DNA of 64,000 nucleotides from Tolypeutes matacus (GCA_026826555.1 JAKSZT010054569.1:3896258-3960257); one strand, 5' to 3'. Positions 47,746 to 59,870 are shown, counted from the first letter of the stretch. Notes: generated by a model not told the origin, from the letters alone. Translations and numbers: made by a program.

Positions 47746-50339
47746 GTACAGTGCAACAAAAGAGTACAAGACAAAGAAAAAGGAAATGATAGCCCATCCA
47801 AGGGAAGAAGATAAAAATATAGAAAACAACAACAAAAAAGACGAGAATGTGGACATAACAGACAAAGCCTTTTAAAAAATGATTGTAAAAATGCTCAAGG
47901 AGGGTGACGTGGTCTATGTGGCAACATAAGATATCCCATGAAAAAGCCTCCTCAAGAGAGTTAGCAAATAAAAGGGCAAATCCCATTTGCTTAGAACTCT
48001 GGAGGAGGGTAGAGACTGGAGAAAAACTCCATAAATACTGAATTGAAGAAACAGAAAAATATCAGTCAGGAAAATTCTTTCGCAGACTGCTGGTTGTTTC
48101 CCGTTCCCATCCCCATCACTTGATCCTGTGCAACCTGGGAGTGACACAGAGGCAGCACAGCCTGGGTCCCTCCCAACACAGAAAGAGACTATAGAGTGAC
48201 TCACAGCAATGAGACCCAGGTGTGAACACAAGGTGCTGCAGAGTGCTGCATACAAAAGGTCCCTCAGAGAGGGGAAGGAGACCTCAATAGAACTGTTGAC
48301 AAGAATTGTGCCTTCACTCAATCCAGTTTCAGTCAGCTGGGCCACCTAATCACAAAATTGACTTTTCTGAAGCAACCAACATTTCTGGACAGACCTCATC
48401 TGGCTCCTGGGGGCAGGATACCCTAACAGGGAAGAAACTGGGGACAGAAAAGCCTCACAGAATTAAAAAAAAAAGGGGGGGGGGAGGGGATGGTTAAAGG
48501 GAACTGCTGTAAGATAGGATGGTTCCCAGAAGTGAAAAGTATAAGGAAAACGGGGCACTGAATGAGGGGGAGGAAATATAAACAAATAATAGGAGATGGA
48601 GAGAAAATTCTGCACAAAAACTAACAGAACAGTTCAAGATTCCCAGAGAAGAAACAGAGGATGGAAGCTTTCTCCTAGAGATGAAACGATTGCACAAAAA
48701 GTGCGATCTTAAAAATTTTACCGCATATCCAGGGCAAGAATCAGATGAAGAAGAGCTGAGAAAATCTGAACAGTTAAAAAGGACCTATCATAAAGGTCTA
48801 GATTAAATTGGACCAAGTGCCAAAGATGAGGCTTAAAACAAAACTAATCAACAATAAAACTAGACAAGAGGGAGAAATGGACTTTCAGAATTATCGCATC
48901 AAGACAATCAGATGCCTAGACATCAGCAAAAACTTAAAAGCCATACTAAGAAACAGGAAGATATGGCTCAGTCAAGGGAACAAATTAAAACTTCAGAGGA
49001 TACTCAAAAATTGGAACAACTAATCAAAGATGCTCAAACAAATCTCCTAAGTCAATTCAAGAAAATGAAGAAAAATATGCACAAAGAGATAAAGGACATT
49101 AAGAAGATAATGTGTGAGCATAAAGAAAAAAATGTAAGTATAAAAGGAAACATAGAGATTTGGGGGATGAAAGGCACAATAGTAGAGATTAAATAGATAA
49201 GAAGCATACAACAGAAAATTTGAAGAGGCAGAAAAAAGAATCAGCAAACTAGAAGACAGGATAATCAAAATCATACAGTCAGAAGAACTGACAGAAAAAG
49301 AATGAAAAAAATGAGCAGTGTCTCTTGGATTTGAGTGACAGCATGAAATGCACAGGAACACATGCTATGGTTGTCCCACAAAATGAAGGGAAAAGGGACA
49401 GAAAGAATATTTGAGGAAATAACAGTTTAATTCTGCAACTCTTATTAAAGGAATAAATATACATGTCCAAGTAGCAAAATGTACTCCAAACAGAATAAAT
49501 CCTAATAGACTGACTCCAGTACACGTCCTAATTAGAATACCAAATGCCAAAAATAAAGAAAGAATTCTGAAAGCAGCAAGAGAAAAGTGATTGCTCACAT
49601 ACAAGAGATCGTCAATAAGACTAAATGCTGATTTCTCATCAGAAACATGGAGGCAAGAAGGCAGTGAGATGATATATTTAAGGTACTGAAAGAGAAGAAG
49701 AGCCAGTCAAAAATACTTTATCTAGTAAAACTATCTTTCAAAAATGAGGGAGAGTTTAAAATATTCACAGATAATTCGAAACTCAAAGAGTTGTCAACAA
49801 AACACCTGTGCTACAAAAATTACAAAAGGGCATTCTGCATGTTGAAAGGAAAAGACAGGAGAAAGTGACTTTGAGTAGTGTGAGGAAATGAAGAATATCA
49901 GTAAGGGTAACACAAAGGGTAAATGCAAATATCTTGAGGTGAATGAAAATGAAAATACAACACATCAAAACTTATGGGATGCAGCAAAGGCAATGCTGAA
50001 AGGGAAATTTATAGCTCTAAATGCTTACATTAAAAAAGAAGAAAGACTTCAAATCAGAGACTTAACCTTAAACCTGGAAGAACTAGAAAAAGAAAAGCAA
50101 ACTCAACTTAAAGTGAACAGAAAGAAATAAAGATTATAGCAGAGACAAATGAAATGGAGAAAGAGAGAAAGAGAATGAATAAATAAAACCAAAAGTTGAT
50201 TCTGTGAAAAGTTCAACAAAATTGACAAACCTTTATCTACACTGACAAAGAATAAAAGAGAATACAAATAACAAAAATCAGAAATGAAATGGGGACACTA
50301 CTTTGAATACACTGAAATAGAAGAAAAAGAATACAATGA

Positions 50340-51255
50340 TGCGAATATTCTCACTGTTCTGATTTTGTGATAATCAGGGTGGGCTAAACATTCGCTGTAT
50401 TAGAAACCATGCATGTGTCCCCAGACCTAGTTTTTCTCCCTAGGCCTGGTTTTTGGAATGCTGGTGATAAACTAAGCCTGATTTATTATATGACCATCTG
50501 TATGGGAAAAGACTGTAACTCTAGGTATCTTTGGTCAACCTTAAGAGATATAGCAGGGGGAGGATGTGGCTCAAATGGTTGGGCAGCCGTCTCCCATATG
50601 GAGGGACCTAGGTTCAATCCCTGGGACCGCCCAGTTAAAAGAAAAAAAAGAAGAACAGAATGCACGCGGGTCACCAGGCCCTGCATGCGGTGCACTACCA
50701 GGTCCCACGCGCCACATAGCAAGATGCTGACGTGACAGTAGAGTAACACAGGGGAGAGCCAAGACAAGAAGTGCTGAAAAACTAGGAACTGGGGTGGCGC
50801 AGACGGTAGGACACCTCTCTCCCACTTCAGAGGTTCCGAGGATGGAATTCCAGTGAAGACAGGAGGAGAAGGAGGAGAAGAGAGGGCAGGAAACAGACAC
50901 AGAGAGTTGTCCAGAGAATGGACACAAAAACAGCAAAAATGGGGGGGAGGGGGTAAAAAATGGATAAAAGTAAATAAATAAATAAATCCTTAAAAAAAAA
51001 AAGTATAGGGGAGTAAGATATGGACTATAGTTAGTAATAATGCTTTGACAATGCTATTTCATAATTTGTTAACAAATGTTTCACAACAATGCAAAGTATT
51101 TGTGGTAGGGTGATGTTTGGGAGCCCTGTATGATGTTATGCATGTTTGTTTTGTAAGTTCACAATGTTTACTAAACACTTATTGTTTATGTATGTTCATG
51201 TATGAATTATACACTTCAATAAATTGTTTTTAAAATGAAAAAAATTTTAAAAAAG
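50340..51255 (+). mobile_element. Composite retroposon copy 2: unique head + DAS SINE core + L1-type tail
   Basis: 916 bp, flanked by the perfect 11-bp duplication gaatacaatga (50329-50339 and 51256-51266) within L1 ORF2. Head 50340-50545 (tccccagacctagtttttct). DAS unit ~50546-50645. Linker with 'ggtcaccaggccctgcatgc'. Second tRNA-like unit ~50785-50860 (ggggtggcgcagacggtagg). Purine-rich linker. L1 3'-UTR tail 50995-51235 (gggagccctgtatgatgtta), ending cttcaataaattg and an A-rich end. It is collinear throughout with 8376-9319. Confidence 0.88.
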
Positions 51256-51427
51256 GAATACAATGAACAAGTTACATGCCAATAAATTAGATAACTTAGA
51301 TGAAATGGACAAATCCTTAGAAACACATATACACATATAATACCTACATTGTCCCAAACAAATAGAATATCTCAACAAACCAATTCCTAGAAAAGAGATT
51401 GAATCAGTCATCAAAAAGCTACCAACA

Positions 51428-51756
51428 TATAATGGCCTATATCTGTCATTGCAGTGTCATTCAGGATGATTCTCAAGTCACAAAAAATCTTCCCATAACC
51501 TGCAAAATTGTGTGGAAGAGAGTGTAAACTACAATGTGAACTATGGTCCATGCTCAGTGGCACTGCCCCAGGATGCGTTTATCAATTGCAATGAATGTGC
51601 CACACTAATGAAGGATGTTGTTTATATGGGAGGGTGTGGGAGGTGTGGGGAGTGGGCTTATGGGAATCCCCATATTTTTTGTGTAACATTTATGTAATCT
51701 AAGTATCTTTTAAAAAGTAAAATTATGTATTTGGAGAAAAAAACAAAAACAAATAC
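51428..51756 (+). mobile_element. L1-type 3' UTR retroposon, 5'-truncated
   Basis: Flanked by ctaccaaca at 51419-51427 and 51757-51765. It contains 'atgaatgtgccacactaatg' and a G-rich stretch, then 'tgggaatccccatatttttt' and 'gtgtaacatttatgtaatct', an L1 3'-end pattern. The frame at 51512-51697 is not a gene. Confidence 0.75.
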
Positions 51757-51765
51757 CTACCAACA

Positions 51766-52140
51766 GAGAAGCAGATGTGGCTTAAGCAGTTGGGTGCCGC
51801 CTACCACATGAGAGGTCCTGGGTTCAGTTCCCAGTGCCTCCTAAAGAAGACTAGTAAGACAGCGAGCTGATGCAACAAGATGACGCAGCGAGACGATTCA
51901 AGAGGAGACACAAGAAGGAAACACAATGAGAGATGTAGCACGCAGGGAGCAGATGTGGCTCAAGCAGTTGGGTACCTCCCTCCCATGTGGGGGGTTCTGG
52001 GTTCGGTTCCCGGTGCCTCCTGAAAGGAAGACAAGCAGACACAGAGAGCACACAATGAACTGACATAGAGAGCAGACAGCAAGTGCAAACAACGGCGGGG
52101 GTGGGGGAGAATAAATAAAATAAATCTTAGAAGAAAAAAA
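51766..52140 (+). mobile_element. Long DAS SINE with two tRNA-like heads
   Basis: First head 'gcagatgtggcttaagcagt', B-box 'gggttcagttcccagtgcct'. Second head at 51948 (gcagatgtggctcaagcagt), B-box 'gggttcggttcccggtgcct'. (aaat)n/A tail. Target repeats: ctaccaaca to the left (51757-51765) and ctaccaaaa to the right (52141-52149). Confidence 0.93.
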
Positions 52141-53301
52141 CTACCAAAAAAGAAAAGCCCAAGACCAGATGGCTTCACAGAGGAATTCTACTAAACATGC
52201 CAAGAAGACTTCACTCCATTTCTGCTCAAACTTTTCCTAAAAAATGGAAGAGGAGGGAACACTCCCTAACTCATTCTATGGGGCCAATATCACCCTCATA
52301 CCAAAGCCAGATAAAGATACCACAAAAAAAGAAAACCACAGACCAATATCTCTTATGAATATAGATATAAAAATCCTCAACAAAATATTAGCCAACCAAT
52401 CTAACAGCATATTAAAAGAACTATATTTCACAATCAAGTGGGATTTATCCCTGGCATGCAAGGTTGTTTAAACAAAATAAGATCAATTAATGTAATATAC
52501 CACATTAACAGAATGAAGGAAGAAAACTACATGATCATCTCAATTCATGAAGAAAAGGCATTTGACAAAATACAGCACTCCTTCATGATAAAAACACTTA
52601 AGACACTAGAAGTAGAAGGAAACTTACTCAACATGATAAAAGGCATATATGAAAAGCCCACAGCTAATGTCCTACTTAATGGTAAAAGACTGAAAGTATT
52701 CCCTCTAAGATAATGAACAAGACAAGGATACTCACCATCACCACTGTTACTCAACATTGTACTGGGAGTTCTTGCCAGAGCAATTAGACAAGAAAAGTTA
52801 AAAAAAAAAAAAAAAAAAAAAAGTCCTAATTGGAAAGGAAGAAGCAAAACTTTCCCTATTTGCAGATGATATGATCCTATATACAAAGAAATCCTGAAAA
52901 ATTCACAACAAAGGTCCTAGAGCTAATAAATGAATTCAGCAAAAATGATGGGGTTCAAATTCAACACTCAATCAGTATTGTTTCTAAACATAAGCAATGA
53001 ACAACTGGAAGAAAAATAAAGAAAAATATTCCATTCACAATAGCAACTAAAGGAATCAACTATCTAGTAATAAATCTAACCAAGGATGTAAAGGACTTGT
53101 ATACAGAAAGCCAAAAAACATTGTGAAAAGAAATTAAAGAAGACATAAATATATGGAAGGATATTCCATGTTCATAAATTGGAAGACTAAATATTAAGAG
53201 ATCACTCCAACAAAAGCAATGTATAGATTCAATGCAATCCCAATCAAAATTCCAACAACCTTCTTTGCAGAAATGGAAAAGCCAATCATCAAATTTATAT
53301 G

Positions 53302-53405
53302 GATGAAGTGGATGCAGATCAGTCGGTTGAGCGCCTCCTTCACATGTACAAGATCTCAGGTTCACTACACAGTACCTTCTGAAAAAAAAATTTTTTTAAT
53401 TAAAA
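53302..53405 (+). mobile_element. DAS SINE inside L1 ORF2
   Basis: 'gtggatgcagatcagtcggt' and tgagcgcc, B-box 'caggttcactacacagtacc', poly-A. Flanks aaatttatatg (53291-53301) and aaaattatatg (53406-53416). Confidence 0.88.
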
Positions 53406-54528
53406 AAAATTATATGAAAGGAAAGGGGGTCCGAATAGCTAAAGCCGTCTTGTAAAGGAAGAATAAAGTTGTAAGACTCACACTTCCTCATCTTAAAACT
53501 TATTACAAAGCCACAGTAATCAAAACAGCATGGTACTGGCACAAGGACAGACATGTAGAAATCAACACTCACATTTAAGGCCAACTGATTTTTGGCAAAG
53601 TGGCAAAGGCCACTCAATTGGGAAAGAATAGTGTCTTCAACAAATGGTGCTGGGAATACTGGATCTCCGTTTGCAAAAAAAAAAAAAAAAAATGGAGCAG
53701 GCCCCCTACCTAATACCATATACAAAAATCAACTGAAAATGTATCAAAGACCTTAATAGGAGAGCTAGAACTATCAAACTCCTAGAAGAAAGCATAGGGA
53801 GGCATCTTCAGGCCCTTGTGCTAGCCAAATGGTTTCTTAGATTTACACCCACAGCACAAGCAACAAAAATATATATAACATAAATGGGACCTCATGAAAA
53901 GTTAAAAACTTTTGCACCACAGAAGTCTTTATCATGAAAGCAAAATGACAACCTACACAATGGTAGAAAATATTTAAAAACCACATATCTGATAAAGGTT
54001 TAATATCTAGAATATATAAAGAAATCTTTCAACTTAACAACAAAAATGCAAACAACCCAATTTAAAAACAGGTAAAGAAATGAGCAGACATCTCTCCAAA
54101 GAAGATATACAAATGGCCACAAATCATGAAAAGATGCTCAACATTATTAGTCATCATGGAAAATAAATAAAAACTATAGTGAGATAACATTTCATACCCA
54201 TTAGAATGGCTGCTATTAAAAAAAAAAAAAAAAAAAAAACAGAAAATTACACGTGTTGGAGAGAATGAAGAGAAAAAGGAACACTCATTCATTGTTGGTG
54301 GCAATGTAAAATAGTACAGCTTCTGTGGAAGACAGTTTGGCAGTTTCTCAGAAAGAAGTATAGAACCACCATATGACCCAGAATCCTATTAGTAGGTGTA
54401 TACCAAAGGAATTGAAAACATGGAGCTGAACAGATGTTTTCACACTAACGTTCATAGTAGCACTATTTGTAATTGCCAAAAGATGGAAGGAACCCAAGTA
54501 AACAGTAACTGATAATAAAATGTGGTAT

Positions 54529-54965
54529 TATGATGGTTAGGCTCATGTATCAACCTGACCAGGTAATGGTGCCCAGTTGTTTGGTCAAGCAAGCACTGAG
54601 CTAACTGTACTGTGAGGACATTTCATGGTCTTAAATCATCAGTAAGTTGATTATATCTATGGCTGATTACATCTACTATCAACTGAGGAGATTGCCTTCA
54701 GCAATGAGAGCTCTTTTTAACCACTTGAAGGCCTTAAAACAAGAAGTGATTTCAGCAATCCAGTAGAGAATTCCCATCTCTATTTCAGACAGACAGCTTC
54801 TCCTGGGGAATTCATCGAGGACCTTCACTGGAGTTCCTTGCTTGACCCTGCACTACAGAATTTGGACTTGTGCATCCAACAGTCATGTGAGAAAATGTTA
54901 TAAAATCTCATATTTACAGATATCACTTGTCAATTCTGTTTCCCTAGAGAACCCTGACTAATACA
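54529..54965 (+). mobile_element. Solo LTR (ERVL-like) inside L1
   Basis: 437 bp from tatgatggttaggctcatgt to accctgactaataca. Flanks ggtat (54524-54528) and agtat (54966-54970). It is the same family as 30769-30999. Removing it rejoins the L1 text 'aaaatgtggta' + 'tatacagacaatgg'. Confidence 0.87.
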
Positions 54966-55530
54966 AGTATATACAGACAATGGAATATTATTCAGCCATA
55001 AGAAGGAATGAAGTCCTGATGCTTGTGATAACATGAATGACCTTTGACAGCATCATGCTGAGTGAAATAAGCCAAGCACCAAAGGACAAATACTGCATGA
55101 TCTCACTGATTTGAAACAATTGGAATAAGCAATCTCATAGAGTTCAAATCTAGATTGTGGATTACCAGGGGATGGGCTGGGGATAGTGAAAGATAATTTA
55201 AAGCTTAAAATGTATAGGGTACCTATTAAGAATTATGAAAATATATGGTAATGATGGTGGTGACGGTAGCACAACATTGTAAATGCAATTTAGAGCACTG
55301 AAGTATATAACTGAACATGAGTAAAAGGGTAAATGTTAGATTGTATATATGGTAACAGAATGCACATTTTTTAAAAATCCATGGATCTATACTACCCTAA
55401 GAGTGAAACCTAAGTTAAACCATGGACTTTAATAAGTAGTACAATTAGTAAAATGTGAAATCTTCAATTATAACAAGGTTTCCACACCAATTCAAGTTGT
55501 TTGTGGTGGGTGGGTATATGGGATACAGAG

Positions 55531-57411
55531 ATAAACAGAAATTGAGAAAGTTCAACAAAAGACCTGCCCTACAAGAATTACTAAAGTTAGTCCTGCAGAT
55601 TGAAAAGAAAGACAGGAGAGAGAGGCTTAGGGTACTGTGAAGAAATGAAGATCTTCAGTAAAGGTACCTAAAAGGGTAATGCAAAAACCAACAGTACTGT
55701 ATCCTCAATATACAACTCTACATTCTAATTCCTGTAGGTGTCAGAATACAATTGAATAAGGCAAAAGCATATTACCTGATAATGGACACTGAAAACATAA
55801 AGAGGTAATGTGAGATAAAAACAACATGAAGGGGAGAAACAAAGGGATTTGGGAACAGAGAACTTGTATGGTATTTGAAGCTAAGCTGGCATCTTTTCAA
55901 ATTAGTCAGTTATTGATGTAGGTTGTACAATACAAACCCCTGGTATTCATAAAGAAAGTATTTTAAAAATATACAAAAACAGAAATGAGAAAGGGATCAG
56001 ATACATCACAAAAGATCAACTATACAGAAAAGGAAGTTGCAATAAAGAAAAAAAAGACACCCCCCCCCCCCCACCCCCCAAAAAAGACCCAAGGACAAAT
56101 GGCTGAAGTAAGTGCTGCCTTTACAGTAATAACACTGAATGGTAATGATTAAACTCCCCAATCAAAAGACGCAGATTGGCAGAATGGATATAAAGCATGA
56201 TCCAACTGCATCTTGTTTACAAGAGACTCACTTTAGACCCAAAGACACAAATAGGTTGAAAGTAACAGGATGCAAAAAGATATTCCATGCAAATAGTAAC
56301 CAAATAAGAGGTGGGGTAACTATACTAATATCAGGTAAAATAGACTTTAAGTGAAAAGCTTTTACAAAAGACAAAGAAGGACACTATATATTAATAAAAG
56401 GGACAATTCACCAAGAAGAAATAATCATAAATACATATGCACCTAATTATGGTGCCCCAAAATGCATTAGACAAACACTGGCAAAACTAAAAGGAGAAAT
56501 AGACACATCAACAATAGTTGGAGACTTAAGTACAACACTCTCCTCAAAAGATAGAACATACAGACAGAAGATCAATAGTAAACAGAGAACTTGGATAACA
56601 GGATAAATGAATTAGACCATTTATATACAGAACATTGTACCCCAAAACAGCAGAATATACATTCTTCTTAAGTGGAAATAGATCATTCTCCAGGGTAGAC
56701 CACATGTCACTAAACAAGCGACTTGTTTAGGAGTCACTAAACAAGTCTCAATAAATTTAAAAAGAAATTATACAAAGCATTTTCTCTGACTACAATGGAA
56801 TGAAGCTGGAAATCAATAACAGGCTGAGAGCTGGAAAATACACAAATATATGGAAGTTAAATAGCACACTCTTAAATAATCAATGGGTCAAAGAAGAAAT
56901 TACATGGGAAATCAGTAAATATTTTGAGACAAATTAAAGTGAGGACACAACATACCAAAACTTATGGGATGCAGTGAAGGCAGTTCTCAAAGGGAAATTT
57001 ATGGTTCTAACTGCTTACATTAAATAAGAAGAAAGGGGTAAAGTAAAAAACCCAACTGTGCACCTGGAGGAACTAGAAAAAGAACAGCAAACTAAACCCA
57101 AAACAAACAGAAAGAAAGAAATAACAAAGATTAGAGCAGAAATAAACGAAACAGAGAAAAAAAAATAGGGAGCATTGACAAAATCAACAGTTGGTTCTTT
57201 GAAAATTTCAATAAAATTGACAAACCTTTAGCCAGACTGACAAAAAAAAAAAAAGAGAGAGAGAGAGAAGATGCAAATAAAATCAGAAATGAAAAGAGGC
57301 CATAACTACTGATCCCATAGAAATAAAAAGGATAAGAGGATACTATGGACAACTATATGCCAACAAATTAGATAACCTACATGAAATGAACAAATTCCTA
57401 GAAACACAGAA
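55531..57411 (+). mobile_element. L1 fragment: ORF1/ORF2 spacer, endonuclease, start of RT
   Basis: Spacer text 'agacctgccctacaagaatt' and 'gatcttcagtaaaggtacct', then endonuclease text (56100-56760), including 'LQETHF' (catcttgtttacaagagactcac). It continues to 'acttatgggatgcagtgaag' and 'ccaacaaattagataaccta' and ends abruptly at 57411. It could be the other half of the L1 at 45.7-47.9 kb or a separate copy. Broken frames. Confidence 0.8.
56060..56079. repeat. Poly-C tract
   Basis: Thirteen C, one A, then six C, in an A-rich L1 context. Confidence 0.97.
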
Positions 57412-57480
57412 ACCACCTGTTTATTATTTAGAAACAGGCAATGGGCTAGTTCCACAGTTTGCTGACTCCTGTTCTAAGCT
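57411..57480 (-). repeat. hAT fragment
   Basis: 'cagtttgctgactcctgttc' is the reverse end of the family at 17369-17592. Only ~65 bp remain. Confidence 0.5.
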
Positions 57481-57869
57481 ATTTAAGACAGCATGCAGAC
57501 AAAATAAATCTAGGGATAGTAGAGATTAATGGATCATATCCCAAATATATCACATATTTTACATTAGAACCACAATGTTCTCCCATTGAATGTCCTTTGA
57601 TGCTGCAGAAGTCACTAAAGGTCTCACCCAACATTTCTTATACCTGCTCTTTTGAGATCCTTACTCTCCATCTAGAGAATTTAAGGGGCTCCTCATGTCC
57701 CATGTTATCAGATTTTCTTATCTTTTATACCCAGCTCTGCCCTTCTTGTCCAGCCACCCTCCTCATCCTTCAAACAGGTCCATCTGCATGACTTAACCAT
57801 CAGTTCTCCACACATATTCTAAGAATAGCTCTAAACCACAGCCAGAATGTATGCATGAAGTCCTTGCAG

Positions 57870-58896
57870 TAGACAGACTAATGGCCCTCCTAAGACATTG
57901 TGGAAGTTTGAAATTATTTTATGAATCCCAAAAAGGGAAAGATTATGTTTGTGGACTAAATCTATTGCTGTGGGTGTGAGACCCTTTCAATTGGCCCGTG
58001 TCAGTGAGATGTGACTCAGGTTGCGTCTCTGCCCTCTTGCTGGGTCTGATTTAAACAGAGACACACGGGAGAAGTGAGCTCTACCATATTTGATTCTATC
58101 ATGTGAGAGAAAGGAGAGGCTCAAAGAGCTGAGGCCCACAGAGAGATGAGCCATATGTCTGATAGCTTGCAGCTGAACTTAGGAAGCCTGAGAGAGGAGG
58201 CTGGGTAAGAGACAAACTCTATGCCTGGTTGCCCACAGCTGAACTCCAGGAAATGGTACAGCCCGGAGGAAAACACAGAGACCCAGACAGAGATCCCGCA
58301 CCATCTTGCTTCAACACGTGGCAGCTGACTTTAAAGAGAAAGCACCTCTTATGGTGCCTTGTGTTGGACTTTTCACAGCCTTGGAAAGCATTGTCCCAAA
58401 TAAATCCCCTTTATAAAAGACAAACCATTTCCTGTACTTTGCATTGGCAGCCCTTTGGCAAACTAAAAGATGTCCACATCCTAATTCCTGGAAGCTGTGA
58501 ATATGTTAGGTTACATGGCAAAGAGGAATTAAGGTAGAAAATGAAATGAAGGTCCCTAATCAGCTGAGCTTAAAATAGGGAGATTATCTTGGATTATCTG
58601 AGTGGGCCTAATATAATCAGAAGGGCCCTTAAAAGTGAAAGGAGGAGGCAGAAAAGTGAACCAGAGAGAAGGCAGCATGAGAGAGGAATGTAGACAGTAT
58701 CTAGGAACTGGAAAAAGCAGGGAAACAGGTTCTCCCCTAGAGCCTCCAGATGGAACACAGTCCTGTCAATATCTCGATTTTAGCCTAGTAAGAGCCATTT
58801 TGGATTTCCAGCCTCCAGACCTACAACATAAATTTGCATGGTTTTAAGTCACCAAGTTTGTAGTAATTTGTTACAGTAGCAATAGGTAACTACTAC
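57870..58896 (+). mobile_element. MLT1-type LTR split by another LTR
   Basis: Left part tagacagactaatggccc. Right part from 58469: 'gatgtccacatcctaattcc', 'tgtgaatatgttaggttaca', 'gattatctgagtgggcctaa', 'cctccagacctacaacataa' and 'taagtcaccaagtttgtagt', the standard MLT1 order. The insert is 57899-58468. Confidence 0.88.
57899..58468 (+). mobile_element. Solo LTR of the 'TGTGGCAGTTTG..GACTAATACA' family
   Basis: 570 bp, tgtggaagtttgaaattatt .. ggcaaactaaaa. Flanks gacat (57894-57898) and gatgt (58469-58473). Poly-A signal aataaa near 58400. The 3' end is diverged. Confidence 0.83.
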
Positions 58897-59670
58897 AATC
58901 CCTGATTCAAAAATCCTTGACTCAAAATGAAGTACCTTAGAAAACCAGCAGGCTGTCTTTTAACATATTCCCGAAATCTCATGCCAAATTAGAATTTATC
59001 TGATCCTTCAAGATTTAACTTTATATCCTATTTCTTGACCTACTCCTTGATTCTAACTCATGTGCCCATTTTTTACTCTATATTCTCACCTCCCCCGTCT
59101 ACTAGGCTCTCTTTAGACCTGGTCCACTGTAAGCTTAACATCCAATTGCCCACCTTGCCTTGTTATGGGATTCTCAGTTTCTTTACTTCCTCTGAATCCA
59201 TAACCATTGCCTTAATGCATACAAATTATCCAATGTCAAATCAAAATAAACTTGGGTAAGTAAAGCAGTAGTAGGTTTTACAAGTAAATAAAAATAAAGT
59301 CTTAAAAACACTATAAATACAAACTATCTACATGCTTTAAATGGATTTAAAACTCTACACCTAGATGAATTACAACTCAATAGTAGTTCAGTCACTGAAT
59401 TTTGATAATTCTTAGAAAAGGTGCCATAAAACTCTATATACTTAATTTCAGCCTTAATATTGAAAGAGGAAAGGGAGTAGAGCAATAGATTCTGAAAACT
59501 AAAGAACAATTAGTTTGACAGTGATTCTTGTTTTCAAATGAGTCTATGAACACAGGTTTCCCGAGAAGAAGTCATACTATGTGCTACATTAGCCTAATAC
59601 ATTTTTTTTTGCAAGGACAACTAAGTTGATTGATAACAGACATGCCAGGGATAGAGGATAAACTGAGTTC
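58897..59670. other. No recognisable feature
   Basis: AT-rich unique sequence with short unsupported ORFs. Confidence 0.55.
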
Positions 59671-59683
59671 AAAACAGTTTTCT

Positions 59684-59870
59684 AGGGAAGCGGCTGTGGC
59701 TCAATCAGTAGGGCTCCCGTTTACCATATGGGAGGCCCCGGGTTCGGTTCCCGGGGCCTCCTGGTGAAGGCAAGCCTGCCCGCATGGCGTGGTTAGCTGA
59801 CCCAGCGAGCACAAGCAGCAAGTGGGGGATAAATGAATAAATAAATAAAATCTTTAAAAAAAAAAAAAAA
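59684..59870 (+). mobile_element. DAS SINE, young-looking
   Basis: 187 bp with a strong B-box (gggttcggttcccggggcct), a 3' body (gcaagcctgcccgcatggcg), (aaat)n and a poly-A of ~19. It has a perfect 13-bp duplication, aaaacagttttct, at 59671-59683 and 59871-59883. Confidence 0.96.

Larger units (their letters stand above)
45690..47898 (+). mobile_element. L1 5' part (5' UTR and ORF1-proximal), interrupted
   Basis: 45735-46720 has L1 5'-UTR-like text (gcaggaactgtctgaaacaa, ggaagagcaggaggaagaag, caaaggcacagaaagacaag). 47740-47898 has 'acataacagacaaagccttt' and tgtaaaaatgctcaagg, an L1 ORF1-proximal pattern. In between are an LTR-like block (46.72-47.39 kb) and a dimeric SINE. The 157-residue frame at 46087-46560 lies in this UTR and is not a gene. 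Confidence 0.5.
47899..55530 (+). mobile_element. Near full-length L1, broken by five insertions
   Basis: 5' UTR from ~47899 (cf. 3495) and ORF1 remnant ~48840-49700. A deletion spans the end of the spacer and the endonuclease (jump at ~49930). ORF2 RT runs ~49940-54480, with '[19 protein letters not shown]' near 52350, 'EEKAFDKIQ' near 52550 and an intact FADD catalytic motif near 52863. The 3' UTR reaches ~55530. Insertions: 50340-51255, 51428-51756, 51766-52140, 53302-53405 and 54529-54965. All frames are broken. Confidence 0.85.

Noticed and set aside
47914..48345. 143-residue minus-strand ORF
   Set aside because: Antisense of an L1 5' UTR. No homology recognised.
59694..59763. tRNA gene
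   Set aside because: A- and B-box-like text belongs to a SINE with A-tail and target duplication. No cloverleaf or anticodon stem can be supported.
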